Shown: piece by piece, positions 45,478 through 54,079 of the stretch
How the letters are laid out: the number at the start of each line of letters is the position of its first letter
How positions within the stretch are numbered: position 1 is the stretch's first letter
DNA from: CBDHGY01 sp965263325
GTDB lineage: Bacteria; Pseudomonadota; Alphaproteobacteria; Caulobacterales; Hyphomonadaceae
Direction: 5' to 3'
Length of the DNA: 64,000 nucleotides
Assembly: GCA_965263325.1 (NCBI GenBank)
Contig: CBDHGY010000002.1
Span: 3,162,001-3,226,000, forward strand
Notes under the pieces: model-generated
Told to the model about the DNA's origin: nothing
What the model saw: only the letters and a program-made list of their open reading frames with translations
The model's database searches: none
Program-made: the position numbers and the translations under genes

Positions 45478-46938
45478 CTAATTTCCTGCGCACATAAAGA
45501 CAGACAAATACCATGCGGTGCGTGAGCCGGAGGTGAAGTCCTGCAAGCTCGGCCCGCCAGAACCTTGAAGATAATTGATAATCATTTGAGCTTGGTCTTT
45601 TTCAGATAGCTCAGATCGTAACTGGTCTGTTTTTACATTGTAGCTTCGCGAGGCGTTGACTTTCTCCGAGAGCTCTCGCACGCGAACATTCCCAATGTTC
45701 ATATTGACTTGAGGCGGGTCTTCCGAGCGGTTGTATATTTGGCGGTCCAGTTCCGCATTAAGCAGAGCTTGCACGCCCTCGGCGCGTTCCTTGTTTGCCG
45801 CCGCATTCGTGCCGGCGCAATAAAACACATCAATATCCCAGCCCGCTTTGATCTTCGCCGCGCGCAGTTCCTCATAATCTATTTCCGGCTCTTCCGTCAC
45901 GACGGGAGAAAGTGGTTCGGGCGCGCCTGGCTCAGGAGGACTGGGCGGTGTTTCATCAATCGGTGTCAGGCCGCGAGTCTGGCTCTTCTGCAAATCCGCA
46001 ATTTGGTTGTTCGCAGATGCTTTGCTGGCTTCTATAAAGTCGCTCATTTCATTTACGCGGCCTTCGAGAATTGCCTTCTCTTCCCGCGCTGCTGCGACAT
46101 CCGATTCTGCCGTTTTAATGCGTTCATTGGCGTAAAGGCCAACCCCGCCCGCTGCGCCGCCTGCTGCCAGTGCAAGCACACCAAGACCGACAAGCCCAAG
46201 GCGTGCCCGGCCGATACGTCTTTGGAATTTTTGCAGATCAGCTTCGCGCTCTCCCTGAAGTTTCTCGACTTCTTGCAAGCGCGCGCGTTCTTCTGAGTTG
46301 CGTATATCCTCAGAGGCCTGACTATCATTGATATACGCGCGGTGCATTTCAGTTGGCTCAGGGCTGGGGGCTTTCCAGCCGGCCATCCATTCCTGCGCCG
46401 CTGCGAGCTCTGCGCCGCGAAGCATCAGATCTTCGTTTCGCCCATTTTCGTCCCAGCGGCGCGCCATGCCGCCAAGGCGAGTATGCTCGCGAATCCAGTC
46501 AAGGTCGGTGTTCAGCGTTTCGGTCAGGCGGCGCAATCCGCCGCCAAAGGAATAGGGCGTGTTGAAGTTTATAAATTGCAGGCTTCTTAAGTAGCTAAAA
46601 AGTGACCGACCCTCATCTGTTGTGATCTTGGCTTCGTCGACATCAATTGCCACAACCGGGATGATACGTTTTGCGCGCATCCGGGCGCGCTGGATTTCCC
46701 ACTGGCAGGCTTCGGAGTCGATCGACGCCGGCGAAATTGCGAACACGATTGTATCGGCAGAAGAGACTTCATTGTCCAGGCGTGTTTCCCAGGCTTCCCC
46801 GCCAACGATGTCGTGCCGATCAAGGAAGGCATCAAAGCCGACCACTTCCAATGCTTCCAGCAATTCATCTGCAAACGGCGTGCAGTCGGCCCGGCTGTAG
46901 GAAATAAAAACCCGCAATTTGCTGTGTGCTGCGTCCAT
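45478..46938 (-). CDS. TIR-domain protein with coiled coils, one membrane helix and a novel C-terminal domain
   Basis: 486 aa. TIR domain at 7-150 (LRVFISYSRADCTPF) with the putative catalytic Glu81 in EACQWEIQRA. A linker like that of TIR-WD40 proteins follows (EWMAGWKAPSPEPTEMHRAYI), then a coiled coil (215-245), a membrane helix (about 250-270), a second coiled coil (275-315) and a Pro/Glu-rich stretch. The C-terminal about 130 residues form an unrecognised domain beginning WDIDVFYCAG and ending WYLSVFMCAGN, which would be periplasmic. GGAGGGAC fixes the start. It could sense an envelope signal and trigger NAD+ cleavage inside; that is inference. Confidence 0.82.
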   Translation of the reverse strand: MDAAHSKLRVFISYSRADCTPFADELLEALEVVGFDAFLDRHDIVGGEAWETRLDNEVSSADTIVFAISPASIDSEACQWEIQRARMRAKRIIPVVAIDVDEAKITTDEGRSLFSYLRSLQFINFNTPYSFGGGLRRLTETLNTDLDWIREHTRLGGMARRWDENGRNEDLMLRGAELAAAQEWMAGWKAPSPEPTEMHRAYINDSQASEDIRNSEERARLQEVEKLQGEREADLQKFQRRIGRARLGLVGLGVLALAAGGAAGGVGLYANERIKTAESDVAAAREEKAILEGRVNEMSDFIEASKASANNQIADLQKSQTRGLTPIDETPPSPPEPGAPEPLSPVVTEEPEIDYEELRAAKIKAGWDIDVFYCAGTNAAANKERAEGVQALLNAELDRQIYNRSEDPPQVNMNIGNVRVRELSEKVNASRSYNVKTDQLRSELSEKDQAQMIINYLQGSGGPSLQDFTSGSRTAWYLSVFMCAGN

Positions 46939-47068
46939 TTCGGTGTCCCTCCGCGCGATGTATTGTTAACATACGCAATCGCAATCAGCGAGTGGTTTGT
47001 TAGCGCCGGTAGGCTATTAGCTTATTGAGCGTGCGACGTCGCGCGCCCAAAGCTGCGTTGTAAACTCT

Positions 47069-48127
47069 CTAGCAGCATCCGCCGACAGGTGCGGGTCCGT
47101 TTTCAGTCATTTCATCCGCGAATACGTCTGGTGCAACACAGCCTGGGAACACGCCAAAATGCGTTTTTCCCTCGCCTACGACATCGAAATAGGGCGCAAA
47201 CCGGGTCTGCATAAGCATAGCAAGCGTATTGCCGCAAACAGGAAAAACACGGCCCGCTTCGATTGTATGCTCTGTATCTAGAACAAAGGCGCGCTCCATA
47301 CCTGGTACGCCGCCTTTATAGATTACGGCTTGGCCGTAGTCTTCGCATGCGGCTTCAAGACTATCGAGTTTTATGAGCCGCGCTGTAACAGAAGCAAATT
47401 TGATCCCCTCGCACTTCGCCTTCAGCTGCGGATCGATGAGTCCCAGCCGGCGATGCTCTACCACACGTGGATCCTTGAACCCCGTCGCTTTTGCCAATTC
47501 GTTATAGTCACCCCAATATAGCGCGCCTGAAAGGCACTCACCGTACAGAACAGGATCCTCGACCAGATGCTCAGGAATGCGCCGGTTAGCGTAGACGTCA
47601 GAGAAATACAGCTCGCCCCCTGGTTTCAGCAAATTATATGCAGCGCGGAAGACGGCTGGTTTATCCGTGCACAGATTGATGACACAGTTTGATATGATCA
47701 GATCAAATGAGCCAGGCTCGAGATCGAGCTCATCCAGCTTTTCGAGATACCCTTTCAGAAATCGCGTATTTGGCTTGGCGTAGCCGAATTGCTCTGCGTG
47801 CCAGGCCTCGTACTCAGTCGCTACGGCAAGCTGTTCATCGGTCATATCGACGCCGACGACTTCGCCGGTTTCGCCAACGAGCTTTGCAAGCGCATAAACA
47901 TCGCGGCCTGCACCGCAACCAAGATCAAGCACTTTTAGGCCGTCTAGAACTTCCGGGATGGCCAGTCCGCAACCATAATACTTTGCAGCCACATCATCAT
48001 GCACCGCCGAGAGAGCTTGAGATACATGCGGGGGAGGGGACGCAATCGTTGCGCAAGCATCGGTTTTTAGATCTGCAGAGGTTGATAAGGTTTTGCCGTA
48101 ATAGTCTTTGACCGTTTGGATGTTCAT
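47069..48127 (-). CDS. arsM: arsenite methyltransferase, arsenosugar-type
   Basis: About 352 aa. The N-terminus MNIQTVKDYYGKTLSTSADL, SAM motif VLDLGCGAGRDVY, and segments SNCVINLC, LYGECLSGALYWGDYNEL and CEDYGQAVIYKG are those of the ArsM type that accompanies arsenosugar synthesis. Cysteines at 25, in SNCVINLC and in GECLSG may bind arsenic. Where many relatives have two adjacent cysteines near residue 25, one is Ala here. The C-terminal extension ends GGCC. The frame extends ten codons upstream to 48157. The two glycosyltransferases downstream of panD support the assignment. Confidence 0.86.
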   Translation of the reverse strand: MNIQTVKDYYGKTLSTSADLKTDACATIASPPPHVSQALSAVHDDVAAKYYGCGLAIPEVLDGLKVLDLGCGAGRDVYALAKLVGETGEVVGVDMTDEQLAVATEYEAWHAEQFGYAKPNTRFLKGYLEKLDELDLEPGSFDLIISNCVINLCTDKPAVFRAAYNLLKPGGELYFSDVYANRRIPEHLVEDPVLYGECLSGALYWGDYNELAKATGFKDPRVVEHRRLGLIDPQLKAKCEGIKFASVTARLIKLDSLEAACEDYGQAVIYKGGVPGMERAFVLDTEHTIEAGRVFPVCGNTLAMLMQTRFAPYFDVVGEGKTHFGVFPGCVAPDVFADEMTENGPAPVGGCC

Positions 48128-48371
48128 CTTTGCATATTCCCAATAATCGTCCATCACTCTGGTAGATCAGCCCGTGTAACCTGTCATCTCAACGTGCCGA
48201 CACAGTTTCGTGATTTACCAAAAATTGCTTGCAAAATCGGCCTGATTCCTGCACTTGCGGCTTTCTTTTGGTGCACTGCAATATCAGTCTTTACGTTAGG
48301 ACATTGCATACCCATATGTAGTATAAGGGCGCAAAGCGTATTGCGTTGTAATTGTTGGAGGTTGGGCATCG

Positions 48372-48743
48372 ATGTTTCTGAACATGCTTAAAGGTAAACT
48401 ACACGCCGCGGCCGTTACGCAGTGCGATGTCTATTACGAAGGTTCTGTTTCGATTGATCAGGACCTGCTCGATGCAGCCGGTATCCTTCCACATGAGCGC
48501 GTCGACATCTGGAACATCACCAATGGGGAGCGCATTCAAACATACGCCATCGAAGCACCCCGCGGTTCAAAAACCATTGGTATTAATGGAGGAGCGGCGC
48601 GTAAGTTCGCTGTCGGTGATCGTGTGGTGATTGCCGCGTTTACTCAGATCGAAGCAGAAAAAGCCCGTAATTATGCACCGATGGTGGCGCTGCTCGACGA
48701 ATACAACAATGTGAAGAAACCGAGCGAAGCGTACGGCAACTAA
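48372..48743 (+). CDS. panD: aspartate 1-decarboxylase
   Basis: PanD makes beta-alanine from aspartate for pantothenate and CoA. The 123-aa proenzyme self-cleaves between Gly24 and Ser25 (YYEGSVSID), giving the pyruvoyl group. Other active-site parts are Lys9, VDIWNITNGERIQTYAI and GINGGAARK. GGAGG precedes the start. It sits divergently from arsM and overlaps the convergent glycosyltransferase gene by 4 bp. Confidence 0.95.
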   Translation: MFLNMLKGKLHAAAVTQCDVYYEGSVSIDQDLLDAAGILPHERVDIWNITNGERIQTYAIEAPRGSKTIGINGGAARKFAVGDRVVIAAFTQIEAEKARNYAPMVALLDEYNNVKKPSEAYGN

Positions 48744-49438
48744 GCTTTCGCGCTACGCAGTCCAAACCAGCGGCGACGTTTTTTCTCCGCTGGTTTTGTC
48801 ATTTTTGGATGTGCGAAATCTACAGGTGCTGAAGCGGTGGCAACTGCGCCGCTCCGCCAATCATTCCAGTCTTCTGCTGTATCGATATCGATAAGTTCCG
48901 GCAGGTATGAAATGGTTCCGGAACCAAATAAATTGTCTCGAACATCGCCAAGTGCATATTTTGTCGACCAGCGTACGTTCTCAAATGGAGATGACGTTTG
49001 CGAGCGCTTGTTAAGGCCGAACAACCAAAATCCGCCATCTCTCGCTGGGCCGAAGACGGCATCATGCGTGGAGAGTTTGTCGAACGCTTCTGCGATGAGA
49101 GCGTTTGAAATATCTGGGCAGTCTGCGCCAATAAAAATGACTTTCCCAATCGGTGCGGCGCGAAGTCCCTTATTTAAGCGATCCGTTAGATCGCCGGTGC
49201 CTTGTGACATTCGCTCTAGCGATTTCGGCCAAAGACCGCCGAGCGTCGCGTTCAGATATTTGTCCGGTGTTGTCGCCAGAACGGTGTTCCACCGTGCATC
49301 GCTCGTTGCTTGCAGCGTTTTGCTAAAGGTCCATCTGGCAATGCGTTGCGCTTCCGCCGCGCCGAGGCCCTCCGCAAGGCGTGTCTTGGAGAGGCCCATC
49401 ACAGGCGGCTTTGCGTAAATAAATACGGTTCGGTTCAT
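48740..49438 (-). CDS. TIGR04282-type (arsenosugar biosynthesis) glycosyltransferase
   Basis: About 232 aa. The motifs VFIYAKPPVMGLSKTRLAEGLG, FIGADCPDI and VFGPARDGGFWLFGL identify the TIGR04282 family, a nucleotide-transferase-like group that co-occurs with arsS/arsM arsenosugar genes. The start at 49438 is set by the family N-terminus and by the ATGA overlap with the upstream glycosyltransferase; an open frame extends to 49525. The C-terminus adds a basic tail (KPAEKKRRRWFGL). Confidence 0.85.
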   Translation of the reverse strand: MNRTVFIYAKPPVMGLSKTRLAEGLGAAEAQRIARWTFSKTLQATSDARWNTVLATTPDKYLNATLGGLWPKSLERMSQGTGDLTDRLNKGLRAAPIGKVIFIGADCPDISNALIAEAFDKLSTHDAVFGPARDGGFWLFGLNKRSQTSSPFENVRWSTKYALGDVRDNLFGSGTISYLPELIDIDTAEDWNDWRSGAVATASAPVDFAHPKMTKPAEKKRRRWFGLRSAKA

Positions 49439-50118
49439 CGATATGCCCTGGCCAGTTTTTCTGGTGTTGCCCCGCACATGTAGCGCGCGATCAACCAGAT
49501 ATTCTTCAATCCCCGTTTGCGCCACCCATCGCGCTCATATTTTTCCGCTCCCGTTCGTGCCTCAGCCGACAATATCGAAATGCGTGACTTTCCGAGCACG
49601 CGAACGAGTTTCACGTCTTCCATTATGGGGACATCCTCATAACCGCCAACATCATCGTAGAGCTTGCGGGGTATGAGCAGGCCTTGATCCCCATAGGGCA
49701 GACCGAGCGCACGTGCCCGCCAATTGGCGCGGCGCGCAACGATCTTCCCCATTCGGTCATCTGTGCGGAAGGCAAGGGTGAAGACAGCAACATTTTGAGG
49801 AGTTTGTTCAATGTGCGCGCGCGCGCGCTCGACCCAGTCTCTGCTAAGCCAGGTATCTGCGTGCAGGAAAAGCAGCCAGTCGCCTCGCGCGGCCGTTGCG
49901 CCAGCGATAAGTTGTTTGGCGCGGCCTTTTTCGGATGTGATCACGGTCGCCCCAGAGCCTTCCGCGAGCCTGCACGTCTGATCCTCAGAGCCGCCATCGA
50001 CGACGATGACTTCCCGCAGAAGATTCGCCTCAAGCGCCGGGATCAGCGCCGACAGGCAGCCGGGCAAATCGGCTTCAGCGTTTAGTGCCGGAATAATGAT
50101 GGAGAGCGGGGCGGGCAT
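49435..50118 (-). CDS. TIGR04283-type (arsenosugar biosynthesis) glycosyltransferase, GT2 fold
   Basis: 227 aa family-2 glycosyltransferase: LSIIIPALNAEADLPGCLSAL, VIVVDGGSEDQT, and the metal-binding FLHADTW. RRKAYDDVGGY-type acceptor region (LYDDVGGYEDVPIMED) and the C-terminal KNIWLIARYMCGA complete the TIGR04283 pattern. It forms a coupled pair with the TIGR04282 gene and probably moves a sugar group in arsenosugar synthesis; membership by recall of the family. Confidence 0.86.
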   Translation of the reverse strand: MPAPLSIIIPALNAEADLPGCLSALIPALEANLLREVIVVDGGSEDQTCRLAEGSGATVITSEKGRAKQLIAGATAARGDWLLFLHADTWLSRDWVERARAHIEQTPQNVAVFTLAFRTDDRMGKIVARRANWRARALGLPYGDQGLLIPRKLYDDVGGYEDVPIMEDVKLVRVLGKSRISILSAEARTGAEKYERDGWRKRGLKNIWLIARYMCGATPEKLARAYR

Positions 50119-50165
50119 TTAGGCTGGATTAGCGAGACGAGGAGAAATTGTCATCTCAAGAGTGC

Positions 50166-50963
50166 TCACCCCATCTCCCCCAAGCGCTGCTTCACCAGAA
50201 GCAAGTCCCGCCAAGTGCGGCTTTTGTCCTCTGGTCGGCGGAGAAGATAGGCGGGGTGGAAGATCGGTATCAGCAGGCATTGATGCGCGCCTGCATGGAA
50301 TTGATGCTCTGAGCCGCGCAGTTTCATGATGCCGGTTTTGGTGTCGAGCAGGGCTTTCGCCGACACACCGCCGGTCGCGATAATGATCTTCGGTCTGGCA
50401 AGATCCACCATCCGGTCGACGAACGGACGGCAGACGGCGAGTTCATCAGCATCTGGATTGCGGTTCGCCGGCGGTCGCCAGAAATTCACATTTGAGATGA
50501 AGCAGTTTGCGTTCCGGTCAAGATCAATTGCTGCCAGCATTTTGTCGAGCAGTTGCCCGGCCTTTCCGACAAAGGGTAGGCCGATTTTATCTTCCTGCCC
50601 GCCAGGACCCTCGCCGATAACCATCACATGCGCGCCCTGAACGCCGTCAAATACAGCCGTTTTGTTCGCGCCCGCTTTGAGCGGAGAGCCTTCAAACGCC
50701 TCAATGGCTGCCTTTAGTTCATCTAATGACGCTGCTTTGGATGCAGCTTCTTGGGCTATCTGGACCCAATCTTCTATAGATTTACGCTTGGCTTTGCGCG
50801 AAGACGGGCGCGTTACATTCGGCTGACTTTCCTGTTTTCGCGGTGCTTGAGCGGGTTTCAACAGGGCGCGAATGAACGCGTCGTCCACCTCCACGCCCAT
50901 ATCGACCCACCAATCGGTGAGTGACTTTAGGGCAGCATCAGTTTCCGCAAGGGCGTGGGACAT
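50166..50963 (-). CDS. uracil-DNA glycosylase, family 4 (UDGa-like)
   Basis: 265 aa. The family motifs are VIGEGPGGQEDKIGLPFVGK (uracil pocket) and IFHPAYLLRRPEDK near the C-terminus. The first about 110 residues are a lineage-specific extension. Of the four 4Fe-4S cysteines of thermophile UDGa, the first pair is replaced by Phe and Ser (FEGSPLK) and the third by Trp (NVNFWRPP); only the fourth (LAVCRPF) is kept, so the cluster is probably absent. It removes uracil from DNA. Confidence 0.85.
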   Translation of the reverse strand: MSHALAETDAALKSLTDWWVDMGVEVDDAFIRALLKPAQAPRKQESQPNVTRPSSRKAKRKSIEDWVQIAQEAASKAASLDELKAAIEAFEGSPLKAGANKTAVFDGVQGAHVMVIGEGPGGQEDKIGLPFVGKAGQLLDKMLAAIDLDRNANCFISNVNFWRPPANRNPDADELAVCRPFVDRMVDLARPKIIIATGGVSAKALLDTKTGIMKLRGSEHQFHAGAHQCLLIPIFHPAYLLRRPEDKSRTWRDLLLVKQRLGEMG

Positions 50964-51066
50964 GACAACACCTTGGCTTTGCTGCGGCGCAGTGTAAACA
51001 CCCTCTGTTTAGAGATTAGCGCTAGGCGCTGTGGATAAAGCGCGAGCCCGCAAGGAGAAAAAGCCC

Positions 51067-52758
51067 ATGGCCTCTGATGAAATGCAACGCGAGTCGATGG
51101 AATACGATCTGGTTATTGTGGGCGGTGGTCCTGCAGGCCTGTCAGCCGCAATCCGGTTTAAACAGCTGGCTAATGAGGCTGGTGAGGATTTTTCGGTCGT
51201 TGTGCTGGAAAAAGCGGGCGAGATTGGCGGTCACATTCTCTCAGGTGTTGTGCTTGATCCAAAGGCCCTGAGCGAGCTGATTCCAAACTGGAAAGAGCGC
51301 GATGATTTCCCGCTGCAGACGGAAGTAACAGGCGACAAGTACCGGATCCTTGGGCCGAAGGGCTCCATGGCTATGCCGACCTTCCCATTCCCGCCCTTTA
51401 TGCACAATCATGGTTGCCGCACCGGATCACTCGCGAATCTTACGCGCTGGCTTGGACAGGAAGCGGAAAATCTCGGTGTAGAAGTATTCCCCGGATTTGC
51501 TGCCTCAGAGATCGTTTATGGCGAGAACGACGAAGTCAAAGGCGTCGTGGCCGGCGTTATGGGCATCGCTGCCGATGGAACCAAGAAACCCGACTATGAG
51601 CCAGGCATGGAATTGCACGGCAAATACGTCTTCTTCGCAGAGGGTGCGCGCGGCTCCCTTACGAAAAAACTCCGCGCGAAGTACGACCTTGAGAAAGACT
51701 GCGACCCGCAGAAATACGGCATCGGCCTGAAAGAGGTTTGGTCTGTGCCGGAAGAGATTTTCGAAGAAGGCCTCGTCCAGCATACATTTGGTTGGCCCGT
51801 GAAAGACAAAGACGGCGCAGGCGGCGGTTTCCTGTATCACTTCCGCGACAATGGCGAGCCATTTGTATCGGTCGGATACGTGGTGCACCTCAACTATAAA
51901 AACCCGCACCTCTCACCTTATGATGAGTTTCAGCGCTACAAGCATCACAGCGATATCTCTCGTTATCTCGAAGGGGGAAAACGCGTGTCGTATGGTGCGC
52001 GTGTGATCACGTCAGGCGGGGTGCAGTCTGTCCCGAAACTCGCTTTTCCCGGCGGCGCGCTGATTGGATGTTCAGCCGGGTTCGTAAACCTGCCGCGCAT
52101 CAAGGGTACGCACAATGCCATGAAGACGGGAATGATGGGCGCGGAAGCAGCATTCGATGCGGTTCGCTCGCAGCGCCGCGGGGACACGCTGGAGTCTTAT
52201 GAGCAGGCTTATGAGAAGAGTTGGGTGAAGAAAGACCTTTCTTATGTGCGCAATGTAAAGCCGATCATGTCACGCTTCGGCACATTGCCGGGCGCGGTCA
52301 TCACCATGCCGGATATGTGGGTGCGTTACCTGACTGGCGGCGCATTCGGCATTATGACGACGCAAAAACATAAGAAAGCGGACCACCAGTATTTGAAACC
52401 AGCGTCAAAATGCAAAAAAATTGAATACCCAAAACCAGACGGTGTGCTGAGCTTTGATAAGCTGACAAACGTTTCATTCACGAACACGTATCACGCGGAA
52501 GATCAGCTTGTGCATTTGCGCGTGACCGACGAGGCACTTCAGAAATCTTCAGAGCTCGATGTTTATGGCGGGCCGTCTGAGCGTTATTGTCCCGCGGGTG
52601 TCTATGAGTGGGTCGAAGAAGACGGCAAAGCCCCGCGCTTCCAGATTAACTCGCAGAACTGCATCCATTGTAAGACCTGCGATATTAAGGACCCGAACCA
52701 GAATATCACCTGGACAACGCCAGAAGGCGGCGGCGGGCCTAACTATCCCAACATGTAA
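51067..52758 (+). CDS. electron transfer flavoprotein-ubiquinone oxidoreductase
   Basis: About 563 aa, ETF-QO: passes electrons from ETF (fatty-acid and amino-acid oxidation) to ubiquinone at the membrane. FAD-binding motif DLVIVGGGPAGLSAAIR at the N-terminus; C-terminal 4Fe-4S ferredoxin part with CPAGVYEW and CIHCKTCDIKDP. AAGGAGAAAAAG sets the start at 51067; the frame is open from 51031. The ABM-domain gene begins 12 bp after its stop. ETF genes themselves are not in the window. Confidence 0.94.
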   Translation: MASDEMQRESMEYDLVIVGGGPAGLSAAIRFKQLANEAGEDFSVVVLEKAGEIGGHILSGVVLDPKALSELIPNWKERDDFPLQTEVTGDKYRILGPKGSMAMPTFPFPPFMHNHGCRTGSLANLTRWLGQEAENLGVEVFPGFAASEIVYGENDEVKGVVAGVMGIAADGTKKPDYEPGMELHGKYVFFAEGARGSLTKKLRAKYDLEKDCDPQKYGIGLKEVWSVPEEIFEEGLVQHTFGWPVKDKDGAGGGFLYHFRDNGEPFVSVGYVVHLNYKNPHLSPYDEFQRYKHHSDISRYLEGGKRVSYGARVITSGGVQSVPKLAFPGGALIGCSAGFVNLPRIKGTHNAMKTGMMGAEAAFDAVRSQRRGDTLESYEQAYEKSWVKKDLSYVRNVKPIMSRFGTLPGAVITMPDMWVRYLTGGAFGIMTTQKHKKADHQYLKPASKCKKIEYPKPDGVLSFDKLTNVSFTNTYHAEDQLVHLRVTDEALQKSSELDVYGGPSERYCPAGVYEWVEEDGKAPRFQINSQNCIHCKTCDIKDPNQNITWTTPEGGGGPNYPNM

Positions 52759-52770
52759 TAGGGAGTACCC

Positions 52771-53091
52771 ATGTCCGGCCTCGCCGATACGCCAAGCCCG
52801 CCTTATTACGCGGTGATCTTCACCAGCACGCTGACGGGCGATCTTGAAGGCTATGCGCAAACCGCAGACCGGATGCTGGAGCTCGCAAAAACCCAAGACG
52901 GATATTTAGGGGTTGAAGCTGCGCGCGACGGCGTTGGTATCACGGTTTCCTATTGGCGTGACTTGGAAGCGATCAAAGCGTGGAAGACGAATATCGAGCA
53001 CGTTGCCGCTCAGCAAAAAGGCGCACAGCAATGGTACGCCGACTACACAACGCGTATCGCGAAAGTGGAGCGGGAATACTCCAAGAAGTAG
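52771..53091 (+). CDS. antibiotic biosynthesis monooxygenase (ABM) domain protein
   Basis: 106 aa, a single ABM-type ferredoxin-like fold: PPYYAVIFTS, MLELAKTQDGYLGVEAARDG and the terminal helix. GGGAGT precedes the start. Such proteins range from monooxygenases to heme-degrading or quinone-handling enzymes; the function is unknown. Cotranscription with ETF-QO is likely. Confidence 0.82.
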   Translation: MSGLADTPSPPYYAVIFTSTLTGDLEGYAQTADRMLELAKTQDGYLGVEAARDGVGITVSYWRDLEAIKAWKTNIEHVAAQQKGAQQWYADYTTRIAKVEREYSKK

Positions 53092-53179
53092 TCGGCTCCT
53101 TATCTGAGGCTTCTTGACTTAACGAGGGGAGAGGCAGGCAATCTAAGGCTCATCAACCACAATTATTGGTGGACCTGAA

Positions 53180-53971
53180 ATGACCGCACTTCTCATCAAA
53201 CATGACGGCGCAGTTGATTACGTCACGCTCAATCGCCCCGATAAACTGAATGCGCTGAATAGCGAGCTGGTTGATGCTCTCGTGGGATATTTCGAGGGCC
53301 TTTACCGCAGACCCGAAACACGGATCGTCGTCTTGAATGCGAATGGACGGGCGTTCTGTGCTGGGCTTGACATGTCGTCAGATAGCGGGCTTTCGACCGA
53401 GCGCGGCGTACACACGTCAATTGCAGTGCAGCAACGTATCTCTGATATTTACCGCGCGATGCGCAAATGCCCCCAACCAATCATATCTCTGGTACACGGC
53501 GCAGCCTGTGGCGGAGGCTTTTCGTTGGCTTTGGCGAGCGACATACGGATCGCTGCAGACACAGCCCGTATGAACGCCGCCTATATCAAGATCGGGTTGA
53601 CTGGCTGTGATATGGGAAGCTCATATTTTCTTCCGCGTCTCGTCGGAGCGTCTATGGCCGCTGAAATAGTTTTGACAGGTCGCTTCATCTCAGCTGATGA
53701 AGCAAAGGAGATGAAGCTCGTCTCAAAAGTCGTGCCCGAAGCTGAGTTGCTGAGCGCTGCCAAACCGCTGATCGATGATATGCTTCTCACCGCACCGATG
53801 GGACTGCGTCTTTCCAAGCAGGGTCTGAACATGTCGATTGACGCGCCGAGCCTCGAAAGTGCGCTCGCTATGGAAGATCGCCATCAGGCGCTTCTCGCCC
53901 AGTCGAGCGATGGTGCAGAGGCTATTCGAGCGTTCTTGGAAAAACGCACGCCAAATTATAAAGATAGGTAG
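53180..53971 (+). CDS. enoyl-CoA hydratase/isomerase family protein
   Basis: 263 aa crotonase. The oxyanion-hole segments are GRAFCAGLDMSS and HGAACGGGFSLALASDIRIA. At the usual catalytic position the sequence reads IGLTGCDMGSSYFLPRLVG, with Cys-Asp-Met-Gly instead of a Pro-Glu pair, so it may be an isomerase or other crotonase activity. It is distinct from the HIBCH gene at 7.3 kb. It follows ETF-QO and ABM in the same direction. Confidence 0.86.
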   Translation: MTALLIKHDGAVDYVTLNRPDKLNALNSELVDALVGYFEGLYRRPETRIVVLNANGRAFCAGLDMSSDSGLSTERGVHTSIAVQQRISDIYRAMRKCPQPIISLVHGAACGGGFSLALASDIRIAADTARMNAAYIKIGLTGCDMGSSYFLPRLVGASMAAEIVLTGRFISADEAKEMKLVSKVVPEAELLSAAKPLIDDMLLTAPMGLRLSKQGLNMSIDAPSLESALAMEDRHQALLAQSSDGAEAIRAFLEKRTPNYKDR

Positions 53972-53976
53972 CATTC

Positions 53977-54024
53977 TCTGAGGAAATTGGTCTTCTCAGA
54001 AAAGGGAAAATATAGATTCCCTTT
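53977..54024 (+). terminator. tandem hairpins between the hydratase gene and sdaA
   Basis: Two stem-loops directly after the hydratase stop: TCTGAG/CTCAGA with a 12-base loop, then the perfect AAAGGGAA/TTCCCTTT with the loop AATATAGA. Neither is followed by a clean T-run. They may be weak terminators or part of the sdaA leader. Confidence 0.4.
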
Positions 54025-54079
54025 GCTGCTTTGTCCCGGTATCAGGAAAATTGTTGCTCATTGGCAGAAAGGAGAGCGC

